A stretch of DNA of 64,000 bases from NCBI GenBank assembly GCA_022827835.1, contig JAJEIO010000023.1, positions 78,689 to 142,688 of the forward strand, in the 5' to 3' direction. The translations under genes and the position numbers were made by a program. This DNA comes from Candidatus Latescibacterota bacterium (GTDB lineage Bacteria; Latescibacterota; UBA2968; UBA8231). How positions within the stretch are numbered: the stretch's first letter is position 1; each line of letters starts with the position of its first letter. The notes beneath the pieces are model-generated. The model searched no databases, was not told the origin of the DNA, and saw only the letters and a program-made list of their open reading frames with translations. Shown piece by piece: positions 18,514 through 27,378 of the stretch.

Positions 18514-18901
18514 ACAAGCACACGACCAAAACAACTCCGGCTACGAGACGACCGATGCGCGGGTAACGCCGCTGGCACAGACCGGCCTTTTTATCACCGC
18601 GTTGGTCGTCGCTTCCTTTATTGGCATGATCGTCTTATTCAGGGTCTTCGCCTATTACCAGCCGCTCTTCGACGATCCGGTCCCGCCGCTCGTCGAAAAC
18701 CGCGTTGCCAGCGACGCGCCGAGGCTACAGGTGGACCCGCCAAAGCAAAAGTTCGAGTTGGCCCAAAACGAGGCCGCGATCCTCAACTCCTATGGCTGGA
18801 TCGACGAACAAGTGAAGGTAGTACACATTCCCATCGAGCGAGCAATTGATCTGGTGAGCGAGGGCAAAATGCCGCTCATCGCTCCGCCAGCAACACCATG
18901 A
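18506..18901 (+). CDS. Small membrane protein between actF and sco
   Basis: 131 aa from the ATG at 18506, overlapping actF. One transmembrane helix (TGLFITALVVASFIGMIVLF) is followed by a periplasmic tail ending in ILNSYGWIDEQVKVVHIPIERAIDLV. A protein with this GWxD...IPIxRA pattern recurs between act and cox genes in other bacteria. It may be an accessory subunit of complex III or an assembly factor. The stop overlaps the sco start (ATGA). Confidence 0.75.
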   Translation: MVEQAHDQNNSGYETTDARVTPLAQTGLFITALVVASFIGMIVLFRVFAYYQPLFDDPVPPLVENRVASDAPRLQVDPPKQKFELAQNEAAILNSYGWIDEQVKVVHIPIERAIDLVSEGKMPLIAPPATP

Positions 18902-19737
18902 GCAGACCGACAACGACATTCGCTCGCAGCGCGATCTTTTCGGCACTAACTCTGCCGCTTTTGCTAGCCGGCCAGACTGGGGCGCAGAGCTATACCCAGC
19001 AGTTACAAAAGAGCATCGGCATCGACCAGAAATTGGGCGATCAGATTCCCTTAGATATCGAATTCACCGACTCCAGCGGCGAGCGCGTCTCGCTGCGCCA
19101 ATACTTCGGCCAGAAACCCATCGTGCTCACCTTGGTGTACTACGAATGCCCCATGCTCTGCACCCAAGTGCTGAATAGCCTCTTGCGGGCAATGAATGTG
19201 CTAAGTTTTGGCATTGGCACAGATTTCGACGTCTTGACCATCAGCGTCGATCCCGGGGAAACTTCGGAATTAGCTGCGGCCAAAAAGGCCGAGTACAGCA
19301 AAAACTACCGCGGTCGCGATGGTTCTACGGGTTGGCATTTTCTCACCGGCGAGGAAGACCAGATCAAACAGCTAGCCGCAGCCGTCGGCTTTCGCTACGA
19401 ATACGACGAAGACACCGACCAGTACATCCACGCCAGCGGCTTGATGGTGCTGACGCCGGAAGGTAAACTAGCGCGCTATTTATACGGTATCGACTATCCC
19501 CCGCGAGACTTGCGCTGGGGCCTCGTCGAAGCAGCCGACGGTGCTATCGGTAATCCAGTTGATCAGCTACTTCTGCTCTGCTATAGCTACGACCCAATGA
19601 CTGGCAAATACGGTCTCTACATCCGCAATTCCCTGCGCATCGGGGGGCTGATTACCGTGCTCGCTCTCGTTGGTTTTATCGTCGCCATGCTCAAGCGGGA
19701 GCGTCGCAACAACCTGCATCACCCTCAGCTCAACTAG
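18898..19737 (+). CDS. SCO1/SenC-family copper chaperone
   Basis: 279 aa. An N-terminal signal sequence (cleavage near GQTGAQS) leads to a thioredoxin-like domain with CPMLC (Cys 84 and 88) and a downstream His in YIHASGLMVL, the Cu-binding triad of Sco proteins. A C-terminal transmembrane helix (LITVLALVGFIVAML) anchors it. Delivers copper to the CuA centre of subunit II, encoded next. Confidence 0.94.
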   Translation: MSRPTTTFARSAIFSALTLPLLLAGQTGAQSYTQQLQKSIGIDQKLGDQIPLDIEFTDSSGERVSLRQYFGQKPIVLTLVYYECPMLCTQVLNSLLRAMNVLSFGIGTDFDVLTISVDPGETSELAAAKKAEYSKNYRGRDGSTGWHFLTGEEDQIKQLAAAVGFRYEYDEDTDQYIHASGLMVLTPEGKLARYLYGIDYPPRDLRWGLVEAADGAIGNPVDQLLLLCYSYDPMTGKYGLYIRNSLRIGGLITVLALVGFIVAMLKRERRNNLHHPQLN

Positions 19738-19755
19738 TTCGGAGCCCTGAACCGC

Positions 19756-20691
19756 ATGTCCGACTTTCCACTTTTTCCCGCCCAAGCCTCCACCATCGCC
19801 TGGCAAGTAGATGCCCTGTACGCATTCTTGCTGGTCTTGACTGTGGTCTTCTGCCTGCTCGTCTTCGGCATGGTAATCATCTTCGGCATCAAGTACCGCC
19901 GCCGCTCGGAAGACGAACAGCCCGAGCAAACTCACGGCAATCTCGTCCTCGAATTGTCTTGGACCATCGTTCCACTCTTTTTGGCGCTTTTTGTCTTTTT
20001 GCTCGGGGCCGATGTCTTCTTCCGGCTCCAGCGGCCGCCGTCCGATCCCTTGGAAATCTACGCGGTCGGCAAGCAGTGGATGTGGAAAATCCAGCACGAA
20101 TCGGGCAAGCGAGAAATCAATACCCTGCACGTGCCCAAAGGCCAGCCCGTCCGCCTGACCATGACTTCGGAGGATGTAATCCACGACTTTTTCATCCCGG
20201 CCTTCCGGGTTAAAAACGACGTGTTGCCCGGGCGCTACACGACCCTGTGGTTTGAAGCCACGCAGACGGGCGAGTTCCACTTGTTTTGCGCTGAGTATTG
20301 CGGCACCCAGCACTCGGGTATGATCGGCAAGGTAATCGTCTTAGAGCCAGCGGATTACCACGACTGGCTGATGGGAGCGTCCAGCGGCGAATCCATGGTC
20401 GAGGCGGGCGAACGCCAGTTCCAGCAACTCGGCTGCGAGACCTGCCACAAATCTACGGCCACGGGTCGCGGCCCTTCGTTAGTCGGGATTTACGACAAGC
20501 CAGTAACGCTCAGCAATGGGCGAGAAGTCGTCGTCGACAGCGACTACATCCGCGAGTCCATACTCCAGCCCACGGCCAAGATCGTCGCCGGGTACGAGCC
20601 GATTATGCCCGTCTTTGAAGGGCAGGTCAGCGAGCAGTCGCTGCTGCAAATCACGTCCTATATCAAATCCCTGAGCGAATCCGCAGAGTGA
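19756..20691 (+). CDS. coxB: Cytochrome c oxidase subunit II with fused cytochrome c (caa3 type)
   Basis: 311 aa. Two transmembrane helices precede a cupredoxin domain with the CuA ligands: His in DVIHDFF, then [14 protein letters not shown]-terminal cytochrome c domain with CETCH (~231) and Met in IMPVF makes this the caa3 form. GTWI-type quinol-oxidase features are absent; the CuA set shows it accepts electrons from cytochrome c. Confidence 0.96.
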   Translation: MSDFPLFPAQASTIAWQVDALYAFLLVLTVVFCLLVFGMVIIFGIKYRRRSEDEQPEQTHGNLVLELSWTIVPLFLALFVFLLGADVFFRLQRPPSDPLEIYAVGKQWMWKIQHESGKREINTLHVPKGQPVRLTMTSEDVIHDFFIPAFRVKNDVLPGRYTTLWFEATQTGEFHLFCAEYCGTQHSGMIGKVIVLEPADYHDWLMGASSGESMVEAGERQFQQLGCETCHKSTATGRGPSLVGIYDKPVTLSNGREVVVDSDYIRESILQPTAKIVAGYEPIMPVFEGQVSEQSLLQITSYIKSLSESAE

Positions 20692-20716
20692 ACATCTCAA
20701 CGAGGTCATTCAAGCC

Positions 20717-22384
20717 ATGAGCCACGCAGTCAGCGCCAACGGCGAGCCGAGAAACTATCTCAACGAAACGTATGGGATCAAATCTTGGCTCCTGACCCTA
20801 GACCACAAGCGCATCGGTATCCTCTACTTGATAACGCTGGCGGTCTTCTTCTTGGTCGGCAGCATGTTTGCCAGTCTGATCCGCTTTGAGTTGATGACGC
20901 CCAAAGGCGATTTGGTCGAGGCTGAAACCTACAACAAGCTCTTCACCATGCACGGCGTGGTGATGATCTTCTTCTTTCTGATCCCCTCGATCCCGGCGGT
21001 GTTGGGCAACTTTCTCATCCCACTGCAAATCGGTGCCCGCGATGTGGCCTTCCCCCGCCTGAACCTCCTCAGCTACTATCTCTACACAGCCGGGGGGCTG
21101 TTCGCCGTACTGGCCATCATCATGGGGGGCATTGATACGGGTTGGACCTTTTACACGCCTTATAGCAGTACGTACTCCACTTCGTTCGTCTCCTTAGCCT
21201 TAGTCGGCGTTTTTGTCAACGGCTTCTCTTCGATCCTGACTGGGGTCAACTTCATGGTCACCATCCACAAGATGCGGGCCCCAGGTATGACGTGGTTCCG
21301 CTTGCCGCTTTTTATCTGGGGGCACTACGCGACCAGCTTGATTCAGGTACTGGGCACCCCGGTGGTGGCCATCACCTTGTTGCTGGTCTGCTTCGAGCGC
21401 CTCTTCAAGATCGGTATTTTCGACCCCAACTACGGCGGCGATCCAGTGCTCTTCCAGCACATGTTCTGGTTTTACTCGCATCCGGCCGTGTACATCATGA
21501 TCCTGCCGGGCTTTGCCGTCATCAGCGACGTCATAGCTTGCTTCGCACGCAAGCGCGTCTTTGGCTATTCATTCGTCGCCTTTTCTTCTATGGCCATCGC
21601 CATCCTTGGTTTCCTCGTCTGGGGGCACCATTTGTTCGTCTCGGGCCAATCCACCTATGCCAGCATGGTCTTTTCCTTCATCACCTTCTTCATCGCCGTA
21701 CCTACGGCCATCAAAATTTTCAACTGGGCTTTCACCCTCTACAAAGGCTCGGTCAAGCTAGACTCGCCGATGCTCTACGTGATGGGCTTTATCGGCCTTT
21801 TCACTATCGGCGGTCTGACGGGCCTGTTCCTCTCCACCTTGGGCCTAGACGTCCATCTCCACGATACCTACTTCGTGGTCGCCCACTTTCACTATGTCAT
21901 GGTGGGCGGCATGGTCATGGGATTCCTCTGCGGCCTGCATTTTTGGTGGCCTAAAATGACCGGGCGCATGTACTCGGAAGGAGCGGCCAAACTGGGCGTC
22001 ATGTTTGTCTTCGCCGGCTTCAACTTGACCTTCTTTCCCCAATTTATCTTGGGTTACCTAGGAATGCCTCGGCGCTATCACGCCTATCCCGAGGAATGGC
22101 AAGCCCTCAACATCATGTCCACCGCGGGTGCCACCGTCCTCGGACTAGGCTTCTCACTGACCATCGTCTATCTCCTCTGGTCCTTGTTTAAGGGCGAGAA
22201 GGCCACTGCCAATCCGTTCCACGCCAAGGGCCTTGAATGGGATATCCCCTCGCCGCCCATAGCCCACAACTTTGAAGCCATCCCGATAGTTACTTGGGAA
22301 GCCTATCCGTACGGTGAGGAGGAACCAGCGGAACCGAGCACTGAGGCCGTACCTGAACGCGCTAAGGAGGATGAAGTTGTCTGA
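20717..22384 (+). CDS. coxA: Cytochrome c oxidase subunit I (A2-type haem-copper oxidase)
   Basis: 555 aa, 12 transmembrane helices. Haem a ligand His in [12 protein letters not shown]; helix VI reads [13 protein letters not shown], lacking the Glu of A1 enzymes and carrying the Tyr-Ser of the A2 subfamily known from Rhodothermus-like caa3 oxidases. CuB ligands continue in WGHHLFVSG, and [16 protein letters not shown] carries the remaining haem ligands. Proton-pumping terminal oxidase core. Confidence 0.97.
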   Translation: MSHAVSANGEPRNYLNETYGIKSWLLTLDHKRIGILYLITLAVFFLVGSMFASLIRFELMTPKGDLVEAETYNKLFTMHGVVMIFFFLIPSIPAVLGNFLIPLQIGARDVAFPRLNLLSYYLYTAGGLFAVLAIIMGGIDTGWTFYTPYSSTYSTSFVSLALVGVFVNGFSSILTGVNFMVTIHKMRAPGMTWFRLPLFIWGHYATSLIQVLGTPVVAITLLLVCFERLFKIGIFDPNYGGDPVLFQHMFWFYSHPAVYIMILPGFAVISDVIACFARKRVFGYSFVAFSSMAIAILGFLVWGHHLFVSGQSTYASMVFSFITFFIAVPTAIKIFNWAFTLYKGSVKLDSPMLYVMGFIGLFTIGGLTGLFLSTLGLDVHLHDTYFVVAHFHYVMVGGMVMGFLCGLHFWWPKMTGRMYSEGAAKLGVMFVFAGFNLTFFPQFILGYLGMPRRYHAYPEEWQALNIMSTAGATVLGLGFSLTIVYLLWSLFKGEKATANPFHAKGLEWDIPSPPIAHNFEAIPIVTWEAYPYGEEEPAEPSTEAVPERAKEDEVV

Positions 22385-23045
22385 GCACGCACATAGCGCC
22401 CATCACCTACACCAGTTCGAGACGGCGCAGCAGCAATACGAAGCCGCCAGTCTCGGCATGTGGGCGTTCATCATCCAGGAAATCCTGTTCTTTGGGGGGC
22501 TGTTCGGTGCCTACACCGTGTATCGCAACACCTATATCGAAGCCTTTACCGCTGGCTCGCACCACCTCGACATCTTCTGGGGCACCTTTAACACCATCGT
22601 GCTAATCGCCAGCAGCCTGACCATGGCACTGGCCGTCCGCGCCGCACAGACCGACGCCGGGCGCAACGCGATTACGGGGTGGCTCATCGCCACGATCATT
22701 CTCGGCTGCGCCTTCTTGGGGGTCAAGTACATCGAGTACAGCCACAAATGGCACGAACACCTCATCCCCGGCAGCATGTTCCAGTGGAACGACCCGGCCT
22801 TCCCCGAGGTCACGCTCGGCAACGCCAAAATTTTCTTCTCGTTTTACTTCGTGATGACTGGGATGCACGCGCTGCACATGGTCGTCGGCGTCGGCATTAT
22901 GCTGTGGATGATCGCCAAGGTCCGGCGCAACGAGATTTCGGCTCAGTACTTCACGCCGATTGAAATCAGCGGCCTTTATTGGCACTTCGTCGATATTGTG
23001 TGGATTTTCCTCTTCCCGCTGCTCTATCTGATTGGACGCCACTAA
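22377..23045 (+). CDS. coxC: Cytochrome c oxidase subunit III
   Basis: 222 aa, five transmembrane helices, with [18 protein letters not shown] and KYIEYSHKW of subunit III. AAGGAGG at 22364-22370 abuts the ATG at 22371 but stands 6 nt from the TTG at 22377, so TTG (MSEHAHS) is the likelier start; the next subunit also begins MSEHHS. Either way the start overlaps the coxA 3' end. Confidence 0.93.
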   Translation: MSEHAHSAHHLHQFETAQQQYEAASLGMWAFIIQEILFFGGLFGAYTVYRNTYIEAFTAGSHHLDIFWGTFNTIVLIASSLTMALAVRAAQTDAGRNAITGWLIATIILGCAFLGVKYIEYSHKWHEHLIPGSMFQWNDPAFPEVTLGNAKIFFSFYFVMTGMHALHMVVGVGIMLWMIAKVRRNEISAQYFTPIEISGLYWHFVDIVWIFLFPLLYLIGRH

Positions 23046-23386
23046 TGTCTGAACATCACTCTGAACATCACGTCGTCCCGCTCAAGATCTACTTTCTGAT
23101 CTTTTTCGCCCTGATGATCGGCACGGTCCTCACGGTAGCTGCCGCCTTCGTCAACATGGGCTTTTTGAATACGCCTGTCGCTCTGATCATCGCTTTGGTA
23201 AAGGCATCGCTGGTCATCTTGTTCTTCATGCACGTGAAATACAGCCCCAAGCTGGTCGGGCTTTTCGCGGTCGCCGGCTTTTTCTGGCTGTGTATCCTGC
23301 TGGCCTTGACCATGCAGGACTACTACACGCGCGGCTGGGGCGAGGAAGCGCCGGTGGAGTTTCTCAAGCAAGGGTCGTTTTTCTAA
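23045..23386 (+). CDS. coxD: Cytochrome c oxidase subunit IV (prokaryotic type)
   Basis: 113 aa from an ATG overlapping the coxC stop by one base (TAATG). Three transmembrane helices, with the typical VALIIALVKASLVILFFMHVKY. Last gene of the act-cox operon, followed by a hairpin. Confidence 0.92.
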   Translation: MSEHHSEHHVVPLKIYFLIFFALMIGTVLTVAAAFVNMGFLNTPVALIIALVKASLVILFFMHVKYSPKLVGLFAVAGFFWLCILLALTMQDYYTRGWGEEAPVEFLKQGSFF

Positions 23387-23419
23387 ATCCTAAACCCTCT
23401 CCTCTACAGCATCTCACGA

Positions 23420-23455
23420 CAATAGCCCGGACCGCTTGAGCGATCCGGGCTATTG
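23420..23455 (+). terminator. Hairpin terminator of the act-cox operon
   Basis: CAATAGCCCGGA and TCCGGGCTATTG form a perfect 12-bp stem, with a further CGCT/AGCG pairing inside the loop. The T run is weak (TATTGTATTG), so it may also serve the convergent unit. Confidence 0.75.
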
Positions 23456-23476
23456 TATTGCTGAAATATTGCTACG

Positions 23477-24058
23477 TCACCTATCGTCCGCCACCATGGT
23501 TTCGGCCAGCGCAAAGCAGCAAGAGCTACGAGCTTGACCTAGACTCTTGCTCCAAGCATCGCGGGGATAGGGATGGCCGGGTACGGCCATGCCATCGAGT
23601 TGCATCTGGCCGGCGGTGGCAAAAATCAGCACCGTGAAGACGATATGGGGATTGATGGTGGGCGGGCCGACTAGGGGGTTTTCCAATTGCCCCCAAGTGG
23701 CAGTTAGGGTGTGGTGTTCACTTTGGACAGTCCAAGAAGGATTGCGGTCAATGCGGCCGGCGCGGCTAAAGGTCGCTCCCCATTGAGGTAGATCGCGGTC
23801 GAATGGATTATTGCTGCCACGAATCATGGTGGCAGTAATAAAATCGGCCAAGTCGGGGTTGTCTGTGCAGACGGCGGTTAGACCCGCAGAGCCGGGAATG
23901 TCGATATAGGCCACCGTTCCCTGACCTGCGGGGCTGTAGGTGGCGTTGTACAGACTAAGTTGTCCGCTATCAACTTCGGCTCCAAGCAGACGCAGATAAA
24001 GAATCCAGTGCTCGCCGGACCAGAGGAGCGGACCGTGGCTGAGGGTGGCTGAGGTCAT
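23477..24058 (-). CDS. Hypothetical protein, 193 aa
   Basis: Not recognised. No signal peptide or membrane segment. Predicted beta-rich: SHGPLLWSGEHWILYLRLLG, AYIDIPGSAGL, SWTVQSEHHTLTATWGQLE, HIVFTVLIFATAGQMQLDG. The pattern of alternating strands could be a lipocalin-like or beta-sandwich binding fold, but this is inference. Third gene after DUF362 and GroES-like, 21 nt behind the latter, so probably co-transcribed. Confidence 0.6.
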   Translation of the reverse strand: MTSATLSHGPLLWSGEHWILYLRLLGAEVDSGQLSLYNATYSPAGQGTVAYIDIPGSAGLTAVCTDNPDLADFITATMIRGSNNPFDRDLPQWGATFSRAGRIDRNPSWTVQSEHHTLTATWGQLENPLVGPPTINPHIVFTVLIFATAGQMQLDGMAVPGHPYPRDAWSKSLGQARSSCCFALAETMVADDR

Positions 24059-24079
24059 GGATTGCTCTCTTCGCGGGCC

Positions 24080-24442
24080 TCAAGCAATGTCGCGGACGAG
24101 CACTAAGATCGCCGCCTGCGGCACGACGATGAACTTCTCGTCGTCGAACTTGATTTCCACCGCGTCCTTGCGCAGGAAAATGGCGTGGTCGCCTTTTTTG
24201 GCTTGGAGGCCAATGTAGCGCATCTGCTCGCCCCCCTCTTCCCAAGGCGCGCCATCATCATCGGCTTTCGGCGGCAAGGGAACGCCCGGCCCCACTTCTT
24301 CGATGCGCCCGCTTTGCACATCCTCCTTTTCCAAGGCGGTCGGCGGCAAATAGAGCCCCACGGCCGTGCGCTCTTCCATGTCGTCAACCCGGATGAGCAC
24401 GCGGTCGCCGACTACGTACAGTTCCTTGTCACCCCTAATCAT
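24080..24442 (-). CDS. GroES/Cpn10-like protein with an insertion
   Basis: About 120 aa from the ATG at 24442, which has AGGAGG 5 nt upstream. VVGDRVLIRVDD, TAVGLYLPPTALEKEDVQSGRIEEVGPG and a C-terminal DDEKFIVVPQAAILVLVRD follow the Cpn10 beta-barrel. A 20-odd-residue Asp/Glu/Pro-rich insert (near PLPPKADDDGAPWEEGG) interrupts the fold. No groEL is adjacent, and neighbours are DUF362 and an unknown protein, so it is unlikely to be the housekeeping GroES. Confidence 0.8.
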   Translation of the reverse strand: MIRGDKELYVVGDRVLIRVDDMEERTAVGLYLPPTALEKEDVQSGRIEEVGPGVPLPPKADDDGAPWEEGGEQMRYIGLQAKKGDHAIFLRKDAVEIKFDDEKFIVVPQAAILVLVRDIA

Positions 24443-24456
24443 CTGCTCCTCCTGCG

Positions 24457-25671
24457 TTAAGACGCCAAGCGCAAACACTCGCTGTAGCGCTCAAAGCGCT
24501 CCCCTTCCCCCTCTGCTGGATCGACGTACTTGAGCCAAAGGGCGCTGTCCTTCTTATCGCCGCTAAGTTTGCGACGGCTGCCGAGGTTGCTCGGATCAAT
24601 ACCGTTCCACACCACTTGGCCGTCCTGCATATAGATGAACTCCCCTCGATAGCGGTCGATGAGCTTCCGCTGTTCGTCTTGGTAGATCAGCCCTTGTTCG
24701 CAGGTGGTGCGCCGCCAGTTGGCCACTGTGGCGTCTGAGTCCGTAGATACCGAGTCAAATTCGGCCAGCGGGGCCTCGACCTCACTCACAAAATCGATCT
24801 CGTTCAAATCCACTGTGCCAAAGCCGTGCTTGGCAGCTATCAGCAGGTGGTTGCGGTCGCGGCGGAAAGGTGGGGTCGGCCAATCGGAGTGAGGATCGTG
24901 GCCCATCAGGGTCATGCCGCAGGCATCGGTCGCCACCGGATGATCGCCAGCCATCAAAGCGTCGCAAATCCGGCCCTCGCCGCCCCATTCGCGGCCCCAT
25001 TGGCCAGTGAGGGCCTCGACGATGTTGAGGCAGGGTTTGGTAATCATGCCCAAGTCCGGCAGGACGTAGGAAAGCCGGATGAGATGGTGGTAATACGACC
25101 GCGTCCGCCCTTCCGGCGGGATCATCGGCGGCAGGCCAAAGAGGTTTTTCAGGGTCAAGGTAATGCCCATAAAGGCGTGATTCTTCATCTTGGCGATGGA
25201 TACCACCTCGTCGGCCTCGGCAAAAATGGCATTGAGCAAATAGCGGTCGAACATGCAGCCGCCACCGGGCACGTCGTACGTGGCAAAGGGAGGCAAATTC
25301 GAGTCCACATAGCGGACGCCAAAATCGTCCAGAATATAGCGGTAGTTAAAGTCGTCGGGCGTTACATGGCCGTTGCCATAGGGGTAGGTGTCGGTGGCGA
25401 TTAGCTCGGCTGTAGTCCGCTCCCGCAGTAAGCGCAGCACCGCGCGGGCCACGGCATCATCTACCAACTCCCTGCGGCGACCAGCGAAGTACTCGATGCG
25501 CTCCGGCGGCTTGATCATATTGAATTTTAATACGATCCGCTGCGCCTTTTCCAGCTTCTTCCAAGAGCGCTCCAGCGGATCGGTAGTCCGCTTGAGGACT
25601 TCGTAGATTTCTTCCTCGCTCGCCCGATGGTCGCAATGCGAGGCCCTAACTGTGTACTGTCTATTGGCCAT
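24457..25671 (-). CDS. DUF362-family protein
   Basis: 404 aa. VSIAKMKNHAFMGITLTLKNLFGLPP and PDLGMITKPCLNIVEALTG with VATDACGMTLMG are diagnostic of DUF362, a family of uncharacterised, often redox-related proteins. No ferredoxin cysteines are visible here, unlike many members. First of a three-gene unit with the GroES-like gene (14 nt downstream) and the 193-aa protein. Confidence 0.8.
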   Translation of the reverse strand: MANRQYTVRASHCDHRASEEEIYEVLKRTTDPLERSWKKLEKAQRIVLKFNMIKPPERIEYFAGRRRELVDDAVARAVLRLLRERTTAELIATDTYPYGNGHVTPDDFNYRYILDDFGVRYVDSNLPPFATYDVPGGGCMFDRYLLNAIFAEADEVVSIAKMKNHAFMGITLTLKNLFGLPPMIPPEGRTRSYYHHLIRLSYVLPDLGMITKPCLNIVEALTGQWGREWGGEGRICDALMAGDHPVATDACGMTLMGHDPHSDWPTPPFRRDRNHLLIAAKHGFGTVDLNEIDFVSEVEAPLAEFDSVSTDSDATVANWRRTTCEQGLIYQDEQRKLIDRYRGEFIYMQDGQVVWNGIDPSNLGSRRKLSGDKKDSALWLKYVDPAEGEGERFERYSECLRLAS

Positions 25672-25705
25672 GATGCCTTCCCCCTTTTTTGTTAAGTGTT
25701 TGTGG

Positions 25706-27034
25706 CTACTCGCCGAGGACGCCCACGGTCTGTTCGAGCCGCATCAGGGCAAGCGCCTTGTCGCGGCGCGCGATAGCGCTTTGCGTGCGCGCTTCTACTA
25801 GGGCCAATTGTGCATCCAGATTTTCCAATTGCGTGCCGACTCCGCTCGCATAGCGCACCTCGGCGACCTCCAGCCCCTTCGCGGCCTGTAATACTGCATC
25901 GCGGTGGGCCTCAATGCGCTGGCTCGCTTCCTCGACGGCATAATAGGCCTGTTGGATTTGCAGCCGCACCTGCCTCGCGATTCGCTGATGATCGTACTCT
26001 ATCCGGCGCAGATCCTGCCGCGCCTGCGCGACGCGGGCCCCAGTGAGCCGCCCGTCGAAAAGCGGCATTTGCACTACCAGCCCCGTGTTCCAACTCTTGC
26101 GCCACTCCCGATCGGCTAGGTCGAACTCGTCGCTTTGGAACTGGGTTTGCCCAGCAGCTACCAGTTCCACGCTAGGCCGGGTGGACGCCTGATCGGCTGC
26201 GATCTTCCGCTCGTGCCATCCTATTTCCTGCTCGACGTGTGCCAACTCTGGCCGCTTCGCTAACCCCAAGACGACGAGCCCGTCCAGATCATCGAGATCC
26301 AGTGTCGTCTCGGTGCGGAACGTTCCCCTTACTTCTATGGCTTGGTCTAAGTCTAAACCCACGACATCCTTGAAGGCCATAGTGGCCAGTCGCAGATTAT
26401 TTTCGGCGCTGATAGAGTCGGCCCGCATGTTTGAGACCTGTACCTGAGCGCGCAACTGATCCAGCTCAGCGGCCCGACCAGCCTGCGCCCGTGCCTCCAC
26501 CTGAGACAGATTGCGTCTAGCCCACGCCAGCGCCAAGTGCGATACGGTGCGCAACTCCTCTGCTAGGAGCAGGTCGTAAAAACGCTCCTCTACCTCGGCT
26601 AGCACAAGCTGAGTTGTCTGCCGCTCGGTTTCGCCGAGCATGGCAAATTGGCGGCGAGCCATGTCCTCGGTAGCGCGAATGCGACCTCCGGCATAGAGCG
26701 GCTGACGCACGCTCAGGACGCCCGTGAGGTTGTTTTCCGTGCCGATCCTGACGGCATTGCCAGCAAAAACAAAAGAAGGCAGCAGCCAGTTGCGGCTATA
26801 CGTGAAGGAGGCATCGACTTGCGGCAACCCCGCCGCTCGCGCTACGCGAAGTTCCTCGCGCCCGCGCAGCAGGTCAATGCGGGCTTGCAACAGGTGCTCG
26901 TTGTTTTCTTGCACCAAAGCCAACCCGGTTTGCAAGTCGAGAATCAGCGGCTCGGCCTCTGCTCGAGCCGGGCGACTAGAGACTGCACACAAGACCATCA
27001 AGCAGAACGCCCCCACCCCGGTCTTGCTCAACAT
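25706..27034 (-). CDS. TolC-family outer-membrane efflux protein
   Basis: 442 aa from the ATG at 27034. A signal peptide ends near RPARA/EAEP, then two outer-membrane-efflux repeats rich in long helices (LGLALVQENNEHLLQAR-like start, ARQDLRRIEYDHQRIARQVR, LENLDAQLALVEARTQSAIA). The start overlaps the glutaredoxin gene stop by 7 nt (ATGTTGA). No membrane-fusion protein or inner-membrane pump gene is beside it, so partners must be elsewhere. Confidence 0.9.
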   Translation of the reverse strand: MLSKTGVGAFCLMVLCAVSSRPARAEAEPLILDLQTGLALVQENNEHLLQARIDLLRGREELRVARAAGLPQVDASFTYSRNWLLPSFVFAGNAVRIGTENNLTGVLSVRQPLYAGGRIRATEDMARRQFAMLGETERQTTQLVLAEVEERFYDLLLAEELRTVSHLALAWARRNLSQVEARAQAGRAAELDQLRAQVQVSNMRADSISAENNLRLATMAFKDVVGLDLDQAIEVRGTFRTETTLDLDDLDGLVVLGLAKRPELAHVEQEIGWHERKIAADQASTRPSVELVAAGQTQFQSDEFDLADREWRKSWNTGLVVQMPLFDGRLTGARVAQARQDLRRIEYDHQRIARQVRLQIQQAYYAVEEASQRIEAHRDAVLQAAKGLEVAEVRYASGVGTQLENLDAQLALVEARTQSAIARRDKALALMRLEQTVGVLGE

Positions 27035-27288
27035 GGTAAACCGCGCTGCCGCAACCACGCCTCGACCTCCGCTCCACCGACATCGGCCAGCATAACGCCG
27101 TCGATTTCGACGCAGGGAGAAGCGTATTGCCGGCTCTTGGCAACCATTTCCGCAAAGGCTTTGCGGTCGCGGGTAATATCCAGTTCCTCGTATGGTAATC
27201 CGGCTCTATCGAGTACCGTCCGCACGCCTGGACTCCAAGGGCAATACGGATTGAGATATGCTTTGATCACAGGAGTAGTCTGTTCCAC
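27028..27288 (-). CDS. Glutaredoxin-like protein (CPWS active site)
   Basis: 86 aa from a GTG at 27288 with GGAAAGG 5 nt upstream. A longer reading up to 27630 would run over the divergent DHH gene and is not supported. Thioredoxin fold: IKAYLNPYCPWSPGVRTVLDRAG with CxxS active site, YEELDITRD, SPCVEIDGVMLADVGG. Monothiol-type or DUF836-like variants cannot be separated by eye. Coupled to tolC by overlap. Confidence 0.82.
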   Translation of the reverse strand: MEQTTPVIKAYLNPYCPWSPGVRTVLDRAGLPYEELDITRDRKAFAEMVAKSRQYASPCVEIDGVMLADVGGAEVEAWLRQRGLPC

Positions 27289-27378
27289 TTTGGCCTTTCC
27301 GATGTACAAGGGACGCGATATATTGACAAAAACATATCGCCCGCCTCTCATCCCTGTCAAGGAAGGGACCTCTAATTC

